From Lantana camara (Eukaryota > Streptophyta > Magnoliopsida > Lamiales > Verbenaceae): a stretch of DNA of 64,000 nucleotides. Location of the stretch: positions 97,441,001 through 97,505,000 of the forward strand of contig CM074861.1 in assembly GCA_037501455.1 (NCBI GenBank). The letters are read 5' to 3'. The translations under genes were made by a program, and so were the position numbers. The notes beneath the pieces were generated by a model. That model saw only the letters and a list, made by a program, of their open reading frames with translations, was not told where the DNA came from and made no database searches. Below are positions 36,562 through 49,500 of the stretch, one piece after another (position 1 is the first letter of the stretch; the number at the start of each line of letters is the position of its first letter).

Positions 36562-37735
36562 AAGTTTGGTTTCTGTTTTGGGACTATAATTGTTTGATAA
36601 CCTTTTTCGCAAATGTAAAATTCCTGTTTGATTCCTTTAGATCACAGATAGCTTTAGTGATTTTTGACAGTGCAAATTCATTCTTGTAAATATTTGATGT
36701 TCCTAGCTCAGATATGAAATGAACTTGTGCATATAACTATTATTTATGAGCTTCTTTTCTTTTTCATTGACTGAGAAAGCTTTCAATAATAACATTGATT
36801 ACAATTTACAAGAATACGTGCAGAACCAATAAATCTTACAAAACGACACGAATACAAAGATATTAAACTTTTTCGAAATTTCACATGTAGAAGTGTTAGA
36901 CATGGTGTTCGAAATGAATGTTTGATATAATACTACATGATAAAATGATATTTTTAGGAGTGTCCGTACATTAAAAAACACCCTAATAATATGAATATTA
37001 GATTGAGACTATTAAGAAGGGAAATTCTTATATGAGCCGGGTGTAGGCACTGTTCCCTACACCCTATTAAGAACATCAATTTTGAAAGTATAATTGGGTG
37101 AATTCTTAATTTGAATCCGACAAATCAGATCCTAACTTTTAGTATTCTTTTTTTTTTTTTTTTGATATTCCTAACTTTTAGTATTCCAATGACTAGATTT
37201 CACGAAATTGAGGTTTTAGTTTATCACATTGAATCCATAAACTTATAAAATAATTTTGGGGTTAAAGTGCAAAATTGACAAAAAAAGTGAGGGGCCTTTT
37301 TATAATTTACATGTCGTGAAATGCACCTGAGCTCAGGGCGCTTGGTCCTACCAGTCGTAATTGGCGCGTCACAAGTTTCCCCCAAATTTGAAAGCTTGAT
37401 GGCACTATCGTAATTATTCCCCATTCCAGGGTCAATCATTCCCTTCGGAAAAGGTAAAAGATCCTTAAAACCACATCAGTCCTTCCTATTCACTAAAACT
37501 CGAACAATTTCCAATTCAAAGCCCTCAAATCGGAACCTCCACGGCTGGAGATCGTCGGATTCGAATAAAAACTGTTCGCCTTTTAATTTATTCTGTTAGG
37601 GCTCTCACCACCAACTCCTAAATCTGGACCGTCGATATCCAGATCGGACGGCTACGATGACTTCAATAAGTTTTCCCCTTTTATTATTTTGTAAACCCTT
37701 TTAACCCACCCATTTTTCGTCTCGTGACACAAAAC
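36562..37735. other. TIC236 3'UTR and intergenic space; no gene seen
   Basis: AT-rich. It holds a short perfect hairpin (gggtgtagg ... cctacaccc, 37039-37064) typical of a small MITE end, and a T-run at 37147-37163. The rise in C+T before 37760 marks the EPL1 5' end. Confidence 0.5.
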
Positions 37736-38193
37736 AAACCCTAGCAATTTCTCTCTCTCTCTAGGAAATTATAAAATAATAAAAAAGGGCAAAAAAAAAT
37801 TGAGTCATTGAAATCAAATTAGGGCTTCAAATCGGAGCTGAAAACTCTCATTTTACCCTGATATTCAATTCCGCTCAAATTGACTCGATCTCCAGTTCTT
37901 GAAGGACGCGTTCATCGTAATTCTGATTGCAGGTACGGTTTATGTGTGTGTGTAAAGTGGGACGTGTACTTGCATGTGTGATTTATGTGTGTATCAGGGA
38001 TTGTTTTCGTGTTTTCCCTTGATTGTTGTCCTGTGATCGGCTCTGTTCTGAGAGGCGAGTTGCCTTTTGGTGTGATTGATGATTGTTTGATGGTTATTTG
38101 TTGTTTTTATCGTGTGGACTTGCGTTGCCAGATCTGAATGGGAAACCAGAATAAGGGGGATTTCGCTTGGGTGATTGGATTGAGGTATTGTTG
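37736..38193 (+). other. Probable EPL1 5'UTR with one intron
   Basis: The leader starts around the tctctctctct tract (about 37750). A donor gattgcag|gtacgg (37932) and acceptor gcgttgccag (38130) suggest a UTR intron of about 198 bases. A short upstream ORF occupies the spliced end of the leader. Confidence 0.5.
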
Positions 38194-38194
38194 A
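38138..38194 (+). other. Upstream ORF overlapping the EPL1 start (TGATG)
   Basis: ATG 38138 opens 18 codons and stops at TGA 38192-38194. The last base of the stop is the first base of the EPL1 ATG (38194-38196). This tight stop-start overlap could couple translation of the two frames, if the leader is spliced as modelled. Confidence 0.5.
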
Positions 38195-41100
38195 TGGAAA
38201 ATAGCACAAAGAAGTGTGGTGGTGCTGAAATTCCTAAGAGAAACCGTTCTTTGGATCTCAAGAGCCTTTATGAATCTAGGTTGTCCAAGCTAGGAGAGAG
38301 TAAGAAGAAAGTTTCTGATGGAAAGGACCAGGAAGGTGTTAAGAAGAAGAAGAGGAAGAGTAGAAAGGAGCTCCCTTTGAGTTGTTTCGAGCCTGATACC
38401 AAGAAATGCAGGAAGGAGGGTGTGAATGGTGTCAAATCAAAGCTAGGTTCTGATCAAAAATCGAGTGGCAAGAGTAATGGCTTGAATGGTGTCTCATTGT
38501 CGTTGGGTGATAATGGAAGTTCTTTTAATATCCCAAGGCGCCCACGTGGTTCAGTGCGGCGGAGAAAGTTGGAGAGTGATGAAAGTTCTGAGCCGTTAAG
38601 ACGTCCCAATTCAGTTGCTCATTTGGAAGCATTTAAATCGGAAGTTATTAAATCTGAGGCTGAGGCTGAGGCTGGACCCAGTGAAGAGTCTGTTCAGTTA
38701 GTCACCACTTCCCAGTGCCCTGATGCTCTTTCAAATTCAAAATCTGAGGTCAGTGGTTCGGATTCAAAATCCGTGGGAAAAGTCTGTGCATCAAATTCAA
38801 AAGTAAAGCAGAAGGGGAGTTCAAAATCCACAGTGAATCCGAGTAGTCCAGATGTAAAATTAAAGCGGAAGATTGGAGCTGATGAACTTAAGCAAAGCAA
38901 GAACAGTCGGTCAAGTTCAGTTCAGCATGTAGTAAAAGAACATAAACAAGTTGTAAATAATGGTGATACACTGCCTAAAAGGCGGCAGAGCGATGGTAGG
39001 AAGAAAAAGGATACAGTAGTTGGTAGGGATGGTGGTGAGGTTACGACAAAGAAATCTGAGCCTTGTGTGAACAGTTCCATCTCAAATAGTCTCTGCACTG
39101 ACTTCCTAGATGGTGATGAAGACGATGAGGAGAATCTGGAACGGAATGCGGCAAGGATGCTCTCGTCTCGATTTGATCCAAGTTGTACTGGTTTCTCTTC
39201 TAAGAGAAAATCTTCTGGGTCACAGACGGCTGATGGATTATCATCTCGAGTTTCATCTGCACGGGATTCCTTTAGTCAACAGGATAAATCATTGGGTGGT
39301 CAGGAGCCTGAATCTGCTGATGATAGGAGCAGAGCACTTTCGCCCAAAAGCGAAGATAAAGGCAAGGGAATATTGAAGAAACGACGACGCCATTTCTATG
39401 AAATTCTTCCTAGAGACTTGGACTCGTACTGGGTTTTGAACAGGAGAATTAAAATCTTTTGGCCGTTGGACGAGAGTTGGTACTATGGTCTTGTTAATGA
39501 TTATCACTCAGAAACAAAGCTTCATCACATAAAGTATGATGACCGGGAGGAGGAATGGGTTGACCTTCGAGAAGAGAAATTCAAACTGTTGCTTCTCCCT
39601 GGTGAGGTTCCTGACAAAGCTAAATCTAGAAGAAGATCTTCAGGGAACAAGAGTTCTCAAACAGGACAAACAGGTAAACCAACTGGTGATGACAGCTGCA
39701 TTGGGAATTGTCTTGATTCAGAGACGATTGCGTCATGGCTTGCTAGTCAATCACAGCGTGTCAAAGCTTTGCCTAAATCTTCGAAAAGACTGAAAACTTC
39801 AGAAAAACACATGCCGTTGCTGCCTTCGTTGTCATCTGACAATGAAGACAACTCAACTAACAAAGTATTCAACTCAAAAATAACAAGAGTTGAAAAATCT
39901 CAGCTGGGAACTACGAGAATCTCCCAAAGTGACAAACATGTGGTTTATGTCAGGAAGAAATATCACAAGAAAAGGGCAGGAGGAGCTTCTGTGTTTAGGG
40001 ATGCCAAAGCATACAGAAGTGGTCCTTCGGCCGTTACTTGTGTGACCCCTGATTCTGGTAGCTCACTGTGGTCATCTAATGATAAAGGCGAATTAAAATT
40101 AAATCTTGTGTTGCTGGAGTCTAAAGCGTTAAAATTCAAGATATGTCTGCCTGAACTACTTTTTCTTGAGTACTTCATTGGAATAGAAGTCATTTGGCTG
40201 CTCTATGACATATTTATGCTTCAAAATGGGGTGTTGGTGACTACATCTCCTGCTGTTACCCTGGACATTCTTTTCATTGACAGTAATCTTGGCTTGAAGC
40301 ATCTGTTATTCGAAGGCTGCTTAAAGCAGGCTTTAGCCTTTGTCTTCCTAATCTTCATTGTATTTGGTCAATCTGGAGTTCAGTGGAATGGTGACATGAA
40401 ATTACCTGTGACCTCAATAAGGTTCCAACTTTCTAGTGTTCGCGATCTAAGTAAGCAGCATGTATTTGCATTTTACAGTTTCTCAAGACTACAAAGTTCT
40501 AAGTGGCTTTATCTGGACTCTAAGATTCTGCCACATTGTCGTGTCATTGAACAACTACCAGTCTCAGACTGCACATGTGACAACATAAAGGAACTTGAAC
40601 ATCGTAGTTTTCAGCAATGCAAACCTTGTGATGCTTCGGACCTTTCCTTAAAGGAGGTATTCCAATATCACTAAACATATTCTCTCTTTCCAATTTCTAG
40701 ATTATGGGGTCCATAAATGGATGATTTATTTCCTCTTAAATGTCCATAAAAATGTGTTCTTATCTAAACAAAAATGCACTTCTGTTATGGTCCTCGGTGA
40801 TGATGTGGCTCTCATCAACTCAACATTAATTTTGAGGTAAAAAATGTAAAATCTGTAAACTTTACAATTGAATTATACTTTTCTGCCAAAAGGAAGTGAA
40901 TTAGTAGATACTTGATATTGTTTCTTCTTTATCATATTATTGCTTTTGGTGGAGGTCAGTGTAAGGAGAAAATTGCTGATTTTGATTATTCTGCCTTTTA
41001 TTACACAACAGTCATTGTTTTTATTTCTGTTACCAGGGTGTACAGGACAAATTTGGGCAAGGTGTTTTGTCAATGGATGTTCCCAGCTTGGCCCATAGCA

Positions 41101-44100
41101 CAAAGGGGAGTCAACCCGCTTTTTGTCTCACTGCAAAGCCTGGAAGAGTTCCTCCACTTGCTCTCTCCTTTTCTGGTGCTCCAAGTTTCTTTATCACCCA
41201 GCATCTCCAGTTACTCGTGGAACGAAGTTTTTCTTGGGCCAAACTCCAACATCAGGATTCACTGTCTTCTTCACAAGGTTTAGAAAATGGTGGTCAGCCA
41301 GTTGCGGAATATGCTGAATGCGAACCAATCTCAGTTGCTATTGATGGTGTCGCAGTGGAACGGGATCATGAAATAAAAAAATTGGTCAAAGAAACTCCTG
41401 CTTTCAGAGGTTTGCCTAGTTATCAACAAGATTTACACATGGATGTTGTCTTGGCAAGCAATGCTGCTGAGAACAGCAAGTCTTTTGTGAATCTCCAGAA
41501 GGGGAATCTAGATGAAGATGGAACAGCTGGCTGTTTTAAAAAATGTGCTGAAGTTGCACCTGAAGTTATTCCTCAGCAACGCGCATGTGATTCTAATAAT
41601 GAAATGCGTGAATCAGTATCCACCACATCTCCAACCTCCGATCCTAGAATTGGTTCCACATTGGGTGGTATGATTGTTGACATTCCATCTTTTGAACAAG
41701 TCGATATTCCTTCTGATGGAAAAGGTTGTATATCCAGACAGCCCTCTGATGTGGGGTGGACTGTACACGATGTCCCCACCCCAAATGCATCCAAAAGTTC
41801 TTGGAAACGTGGTAGAAGCAGCTCAGTTGCGTCTCCTCATGAACTTCATTCTCCTGCATGGTCTGATGGGAAGCCAAATTTCATGCCCAGTGGATTCAGC
41901 CATGGGCCAAAAAAGCCACGCACTCAGGTTCAGTACACATTGCCTTTTGTTGGTTATGACTTGGCAAAGCGGACTATGCCAAGCTCAAGATCTCTACCTT
42001 GCAAACGAATTAGAAGAGCTAGCCTGAAGAAGATATCTGATGGTTCTGGAAAAAAACAGAAAAATTTGGAGTTGCTAACTTGTGTTGCAAATGTTTTAGT
42101 CACCCATGGCGACAAAGGATGGAGAGAATGTGGGGCGCAAATTGTCTTAGAAGTTGCTGATCATAATGAATGGCGACTGGCTGTCAAATTTTCTGGGATT
42201 ACTAAATATTCGTATAAGGTTAAACATATCTTGCAGCCTGGGTCAACCAACCGCTACTCACATGCTATGATGTGGAAAGGGGGAAAAGACTGGGTGCTGG
42301 AGTTTCCTGACCGAAGTCAATGGGTGCTCTTCAAGGAGATGCATGAGGAGTGTTACAATCGGAATATTCGTGCTGCTTCTGTGAAGAACATTCCCATTCC
42401 TGGAGTCTGCGTGGTTGAGGAAAGTGAAGACTATGGAGCTGAAGTCCCTTTTGTTCGGAATCCTACAAAGTATTTCCGACAGGTTCAAAATGATATTGAA
42501 ATGGCCTTGGATCCTTCGCATACTTTATATGACATGGATAGTGATGATGAACAGTGGTTGAGGGCAAACAAAAATTGTGTGGATGACCATAAATATGAGG
42601 AGATATCTGAGGAGATCTTGGAGAAGACAATAGACATGTTTGAAAAGCTCTCATATGCTCAGCATTGTGACAGCTTCGCAGATGCTGAAATAGAAGACCT
42701 TGTGAGCGGAATAGGGTCCGTGAAAGCCGCTAAAGTCATATATGAACATTGGCGAAGGAAGAGGGAGAAAATGGGCATGCCTTTAATAAGACATTTGCAG
42801 GTAATTGCTTTTGTCTTGGGAGTTTGTATTGTTCTCTTTATATTAGAATGATGAAAGCATATAGTGGGTAAGTTGGATAATACATTTTATTTAAGGGCTA
42901 GACCTTTACGTAATCTCTGCTTGCATCACTGTGAAAGAGATATTTGCAGTTCATCCAAATCTAGTTTTGTTAACCACAAGTAGAAGAGAGTAAAGAACCT
43001 AGATACAACTTTCAGTATGTCTTAAAAGTTGCTCTATGCTACTTGCATGCTTCATGTGATCTCCTAGTTTGCTAAAATGATGATGCATTTTACTGATAAA
43101 ATAAGTTGATGCCAAAATCATACTACTAAAGTAACTCATCTTGATCAAATGAGTGCTGCATCTAATCCATTTCATTTATAGGCTTTCGTGAGAGGGCCAA
43201 GAAATTAACTTTCGAGATAAAATTTGGTATCTTAATCCTGGATTGTTTGGTTTAAATAAAGAGTGGCAATAAGGTTTGTTGTTTTTAACATGATGCAGCT
43301 TTTTCATGGAAAATTGTGGGGGTTGTGCGTTTGTTGGTGGGTGGGGCCTCGAAAATATTTCTCATTATTGTTAGGGCTTGTTGTTTTTCCCATGCCTGAG
43401 TTATTTTTTTTGGAGAATGTTAGTGCATGGCCCCTTGGCAATCTTTCATTGCCTACTGTTTGGCCCATTCTCATTTTTATTCATGAGTAACTCCATTAAA
43501 TTGTTTAGGATCTTCATTTGTAAGAAAAAGAAGAAAGATTCCTACGGGTGCATTGGTTATGTGTGTACAGAGTATATCTAATATTCTTACATGAAGTTGG
43601 TAAACAAATATCAGCTACAGTTCTTTACTTTTGTCTGAAAGCAGTTAGAAATTACAGTTTATTTTTTTGCCTTGTGGCAATAGCATCTTATTTTATTCAT
43701 GGGTATTCATGGGGATATTACGTTGTCTTCTCCATTTCTATGCTGGGACTTGTGTGATTGATTGCTGTCACTTTCTTGTATTCAGCCTCCTCTCTGGGAG
43801 AGGTATCAGCAACAGCTCAAGGAGTGGGAGCAAACAGTTGCACGAGGCAGTTTCCCCTCATCCGTTGGTAGTCAGGAGAAGAAGGTTCTTCCTCCTGAAA
43901 AACCACCCATGTTTGCTTTCTGCCTCAAACCACGAGGCTTGGAAGTTCCCAATAAGGGTTCAAAACAACGGTCTCACAGGAGATTTTCGGTTTCTGGACA
44001 CCACCATGCTTCCTCAGGGGATCACGACAATCTTCTCGTATTTGGTACTTGTCACAATTTCCATATTTCCATCATTTGTTCTTTAGATTTAATTACATTT

Positions 44101-44917
44101 TCACCCCTTTGATGACTGCCATATTACATTGGTGCCCACAAGTTTGAAAAACTAGAAACCTCTTTCTGAAAATGTTTAAAATTACAAAACCACCCTATAT
44201 TAGGGAGTGGGGAGTTTCTGTAAATTTTTAATAAATTTTTGGGATTAGGGTACCAATTACCAATCGTAATGTTACAATCTCAGTAGGTTATAGATTTAAT
44301 TGACCCTTGCTCTTAAATTTGGGGAACAGCTGATCATGTCCCTAATTCCATCTACCTGTGTTTTCTCATATCATCAATCCACTATGGCAGGGAGAAGATC
44401 AAATGGGCATGCTTTTGGAGACGAGAAAGTGTTGTACACAAGCAGTATATATGATTCTTCTGATGTTTCACCGTCGTTCCATCCTTCACCAAGGGTATTT
44501 TCTCCACGAAATGCTCATTTCTCATTGAGCAACAACGATAGTCCTAGGTTTTATAAGAACAAGGCAAAGAAGCTTGGATCATATTACCCTGCTCTCCATT
44601 ACCAACAATTGATGTCCCACAGCCCGAGGACAACAGCCAATAAAAACGTAGGTCAAAATTGGAATATGGGCTTAAATCCCTATTACCATAATAGGCAAAA
44701 GGTCGAGCAATTGGATAGCACACATTTGCAGGAGTTTCGGTTACGTGATGCATCTGGTGCAGCTCACCATGCTCGTAACATTGCTAAGCTAAAAAGAGAA
44801 CGTGCTCAAAGATTGCTTTACAGAGCAGATTTAGCTATACACAAAGCTGTGGTTGCTCTAATGACTGCTGAAGCAATGAAGGATTCTTCAGAGAAGAGCT
44901 CAAATGGTGGTAATTAG
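38194..44917 (+). CDS. EPL1: Enhancer-of-polycomb-like protein, predicted NuA4 histone acetyltransferase subunit
   Basis: Exons 38194-40656, 41037-42800, 43786-44044 and 44391-44917 sum to 5013 bases (1670 residues); all junctions are GT-AG. The start MENSTKKCG is followed by RSLDLKSLYESR, typical of plant EPL proteins, then a long Ser/Lys-rich region. Residues about 395-460 carry RRRHFYEILPRDLDSYWVLNRRI and a Tudor-like stretch (FWPLDESWYYGLVNDY, KYDDREEEWVDL). About residues 650-735 are hydrophobic (LLFLEYFIGIEVIWLLYDIF, LAFVFLIFIVFG), which is usual for the plant family though odd in a nuclear protein. The C-terminal part has basic, helix-prone segments. In yeast and animals EPL1 anchors the Piccolo NuA4 module in chromatin; the plant role is inferred by homology. 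Confidence 0.9.
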
Positions 44918-46507
44918 AATGATATGCATGATTGTTAGTATTTAGAGGAAATAGCCGTCGTGCCTAAACGTGATAGTATAGATTTTTTTGGTTTTCTTTC
45001 TTTTTCTTCCCCAATGAAGTGGCCTCTATCCCTTTGTCCATAAAGTTTTTTTTGTTTCCGAAAATCCCATGTATTCGAAATTTTTTGAAGCGGAGAATCG
45101 CTCTCGGAACTGGTTTATCTGGTATATATAGGCTACTGTGATGCTTCATTCTTGAGTGCATTACACTGTTTCTTCCGATTTTGTTGTTTTGATGTCCCAG
45201 ATTGTATATTGGTTTCATTCTTCCGCTTGATGCTGTTATAGGTTTCTGAGAGATTCTTGGGATATAGTGAAGGTACATAAATCTTGTTGGACACTCATTG
45301 TCCATATCATATTACATACCTATCGTATGAAAAGTTAAAAAAGAAAATAGTGTTAGTTGTATTTGTATCGTGTCTGTATTGCCAAATTTTAGAAGTTCGG
45401 GTTGTCGTGTCTGTGTATCTTTGTCATCATGTATGTATTGTAGTGTCATCATGTATGTATTGTAGAAATGAAGAGTTGGACTATAAGAAACTCAAAATTG
45501 ATTTCAATAATTAAAATGCAGTTTATCTTTTTTTTAATCCTCAAAAGAAGAAATGTAAGTATGTAACTAAAATGGTCAAAAAAAAAAAAAAAAAGAAATG
45601 AAAAGGTGCTTACTGATGTTACCTGATCAAACTAATAAATTGTTTACTGTATCATGATCCGAAAATAAAAAAAGATCTCTTTATTCTCTTAAGAAAACTT
45701 AATGTTCAGAATAGGATTAGAACCACCAATATTTGATGTTTGGTGTTATACTAGTTTAATTAGAAATTCTATATTCGAATTCATAATTACATAACTACCA
45801 TTAATAAGAAAGTTTCACACCTTAATAATCCGACTCAATTCGACCCATACATATGTAAGTCTAACCATAGTTCCGTGTTTGAGTCTCTAAGTAAGCAGCT
45901 GTTGTTGGTAAGGAAGTTTTATGCCTTAATGATCTAACCCGACTCGATCCATATAAATGGGGTAATAGAAATAAAAAAGAAAAAAGAGGATTAGGGTTTT
46001 ACTTCCCCCATTTATTTCTCCGAAGTTATGTCACGTGACACGAGTCTCTCCAAATAAAATAAGCGCGAAAGAAGAGACCAACCGTCAAAACCGCCAGAAT
46101 TCTCTCTTGACCTCTCCCTCTGCATCTCCATGAAAGCCAGCTCATAAAATTTTCCAGAATTTTCTTATTTCTTTTTCCTCTCGCTGCATCTACTGCTAAT
46201 TACCCATTTAATCTTCCATGTTTCAAAGGTTTTCATTAATTTCATTGCATGAAAGCAAAGCTAAAGAAGCCTCAGAAGGGATTTTTTTTTTTTTTTTTTT
46301 TTTTGCTTTGTTAGTGGGCATAAAATTATGCATTATGATTGAGTTTGTGTAATAATTTTAGGGATACTTCGAGCAGATTGAGTTTTGTATGGAATTGAAA
46401 GACGGGTGGTTCCATTAGTTTCTTGTTTCTTCTCTCTCTGCTTATTTTGTTCCCCAGCTTTTATGGTTTTGTTTAGAGGGTGAATTTGAAACCGAAGTAG
46501 GGCGAAA
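44918..46507. other. EPL1 3'UTR, intergenic space and ArfGAP 5' region
   Basis: No gene seen. It contains A/T homopolymers (about 45579-45593 and 46278-46302). A diverged phrase about aagaaagtttNacaccttaa with cgactcgatccat occurs twice (45807-45850 and 45910-45955). The pyrimidine-rich tctctcttgacctctccctctgc (46098-46121) probably marks the start of the ArfGAP leader. Confidence 0.5.
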
Positions 46508-49500
46508 ATGCCTCGTCGTGTGAAGGATGAAGACAGGGTCGAAATGATTATTCGGGGTCTTCTGAAGCAGCCGGAGAATAAAAGATGCATTAACTGCAAC
46601 TGTTTGGTATGATTTTCATATTACATGTTGTGCTGCATATTATGAGTTATGATGAGCTATATTCGTCTAGTTTCTTCGACATTCTTGTTCTCTAAGCTTC
46701 CATTGCATATTGTTCCTGGATTATTTATGAATAAAGAAAGACAGAATGTAATGCTGTGCTTTGACATTGGGTTGTGAACTGTGATGAGGAAAGTCGAGGA
46801 ACATGAAAAGGATCGAAAAGTAAAGTACAGAGTGAAATTATTTGAAGTCGATCGCGGTTCTTGAAACTTGAAACATTGATAAATCTAACTTGTTTCTCTC
46901 TTTCTTCAGGGCCCTCAGTATGTCTGCACAACGTTCTGGACATTTGTCTGCACAAGTTGCAGTGGAGTGCAGTAAGTTAAACTCTCATTTACCAGAACTT
47001 GTATTAGTAACACTCTAAGTCTCTAATATATAAATTTTCTAATACATAAGTTCACGAATAACTGCAGCCGGGAATTTACACATAGAGTAAAGTCAGTTTC
47101 AATGGCGAAATTCAATGAAGAAGAAATTATGGCTCTTCAAGCCGGGGGAAATGATGTAAGTATTCGAAGCTATCCAAGAATAATACACATTTTGTATTGT
47201 TTGTTTTGAGTATATAAACCAAGATTCTAGCTTGTACTTGTGTGATTTCAGAGGGCAAGAGAAATTTATTTCAAAGAATGGGATCCTCAGCGTAACAACT
47301 ACCCTGATAGCAGGTGAATGTCGCTATGAGCACCTTACGGAACCATGTTATGCATTGACTACAGGTTTTGATAACAATAGTTATACTCTTTTGCTGCAGT
47401 AATCTTTATAGGCTTAGAGAATTTGTGAAACACGTCTATGTAGACCGAAAGTATGCTGGTGGGAACAGTCCCTACAAGCTATCAATGATTAAGTCGGTAA
47501 GCTTTGCACTCAAGATCATATACCGTTTTATGCTGTAAATGCAACTTGATCTTAAAATTTGGAAGGGGATTAAGGAAATTGTCATTCCAAATATGACATT
47601 TTTTCATTTTTTTCATGTACATTGCATTTTCTGATGCTTTACCCACTTTTTGGTGGAATATTCTGGCAAAATCCTGTTAAGAGTCGTACGACTCCATTTA
47701 TGACATTTTAGCATACAAGTGGTATGCTTTTTACATCGGTTTAGTTACAGTTTGGCCTAATTACAGAAACATCCCTGGAGGTTTGAGAAATTACAAAAAG
47801 TTCCCTTATCAAAGAATTTTCACTGCTTCTTTTGATGATATCATGTCAACTTTTTATGAAAAATCCTATTTTTCCCTTAGCACTTTCGCAGAACCTTGGG
47901 ATAAGCCAAAGGCAGTTTATGTAATTCATCAAACCTCAGGTGAAGTATGTGTAGTTTGGTCAATTCTCGAGGTATGCACTGTAAATTATATCACATCTTT
48001 TTCTGGAATATTCCACCAGAAAAGGAAATACATAAAGACCGTGGTTTTTGTATTGTTAATTTTCACAGGAATTATTTCAGTTGGCCAAGAATAAAGTAAT
48101 TTTATCCCTAATTCTGCTTATTATAACCTCATACAGGATTCAAGGAGTAATTCTCTTGGGAGCCCTTCTTTTGATAGGAGGAGTAACAGTGGCCGGAGTG
48201 ACACTTCATTGGAGAAATCTAGTTCAGCTAAAAAGTTCAACGAAAGAGATTTAAAAGACATGTTTGAGGAAAGAAGCCCTCGAGTAAGCCAAGAAAATGT
48301 GAAATCAAGCAGCAACAGGGGTCGTCCTGCTCGTTTTGAGATAGTTGATGACAGGTTTAGAGATGACGGAAGTGTGAAGCACTATCCCAGGAATATAAAC
48401 AACGAAGCTAGAGACGGAAGCAGGTCGCCTGCACATGTAAGGACTAGAGCAACGAGTCTCCCTGCTGTACGTCCGATCAAAGATCTCATAGGTGATAAAA
48501 TTCCGCCTCTAAGAATCAGTGGACCTCCTAAAGCTAATGATGTGAAAGATGGTGAGGGATCTGCAAGAAGTCAGGTGAGTTGATAAATAACATAAAGTTC
48601 ATTTCATTATTGAGTATTAAAATTATCTAAGTTGGTCATGGTGTATTTTGTTTTAAAATGTTGCTGCCTCATCGCCACATCGTATCCATGTGATCACACA
48701 CTTAACTATTTCCACAAGATCCAATTTTAATGGTGCGGACTTTATCTGTGTTTGTTATGGCAGAGGGCAGCAGATGCGACTAATCCCGAGCCCCTTGGTC
48801 AGGAACAGCAACAATCTCCTGCAGTAAATACGAGTAGCTTAATTGACTTTGATGACAAACCTCAGCCTACTAATGATACAACAGAACCTCCGGCATCGAA
48901 AGCGGCTTCAAAAGACGACAACAAAAGCAGTCCTGTTGCATCTTCCACCCCTCAAATGCCGGAAAAAGCTCCAAACATGAATTCAATAGAATCTTTATTA
49001 TTAGACTGGTCATCTCCTGTGTCTTCACCTTCAGCTTCACAAACATCTGCAACGGCTACTGATGCTGGGACAGCAAAAGTGCCTGAAGCTTCAAATAGTG
49101 TCGGAGATCTTGCAATTACAGTTGCGAATAACATCCAACCGGTGCAAGGAACCCAACAAAGTGATACTTCTGTTGGAGCATTGTACAATCAGGTTAGAGG
49201 AATTAGTGGAGCTTTATCTGTCACACATTTGGAATCTATTAGGAAAAATAGGAAATAAATATGATTTTTCTTGTGTTTTTTTTTTTTTTTTTGCAGCAAT
49301 CATACCAACCTGCTGATACGAGAGAGGGGACGACACCTAATTCAAGGAAGGAACTTCCACAGGTACTGGTCTACTTGTATTTATCAATTCTGAACCATAT
49401 TAACATTTAAATTGTAGGGATGATTACAGTTAAGTTCCTTGAGGTTACACCTCTGCACAGCCCCCTAGCAAGACCATCAGGACGGGAAACTACATTTTAA

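Noticed and set aside
37039..37064. Hairpin downstream of TIC236 as a transcription terminator
   Set aside because: Nuclear mRNA genes do not end at such hairpins; it looks like a MITE end.
47759..48095. Possible extra ArfGAP exon with a 103-codon frame
   Set aside because: The frame does not resemble the family. The exon 5 to exon 6 join is already in phase, and the start looks like a MITE end (ggtttgagaaattac).
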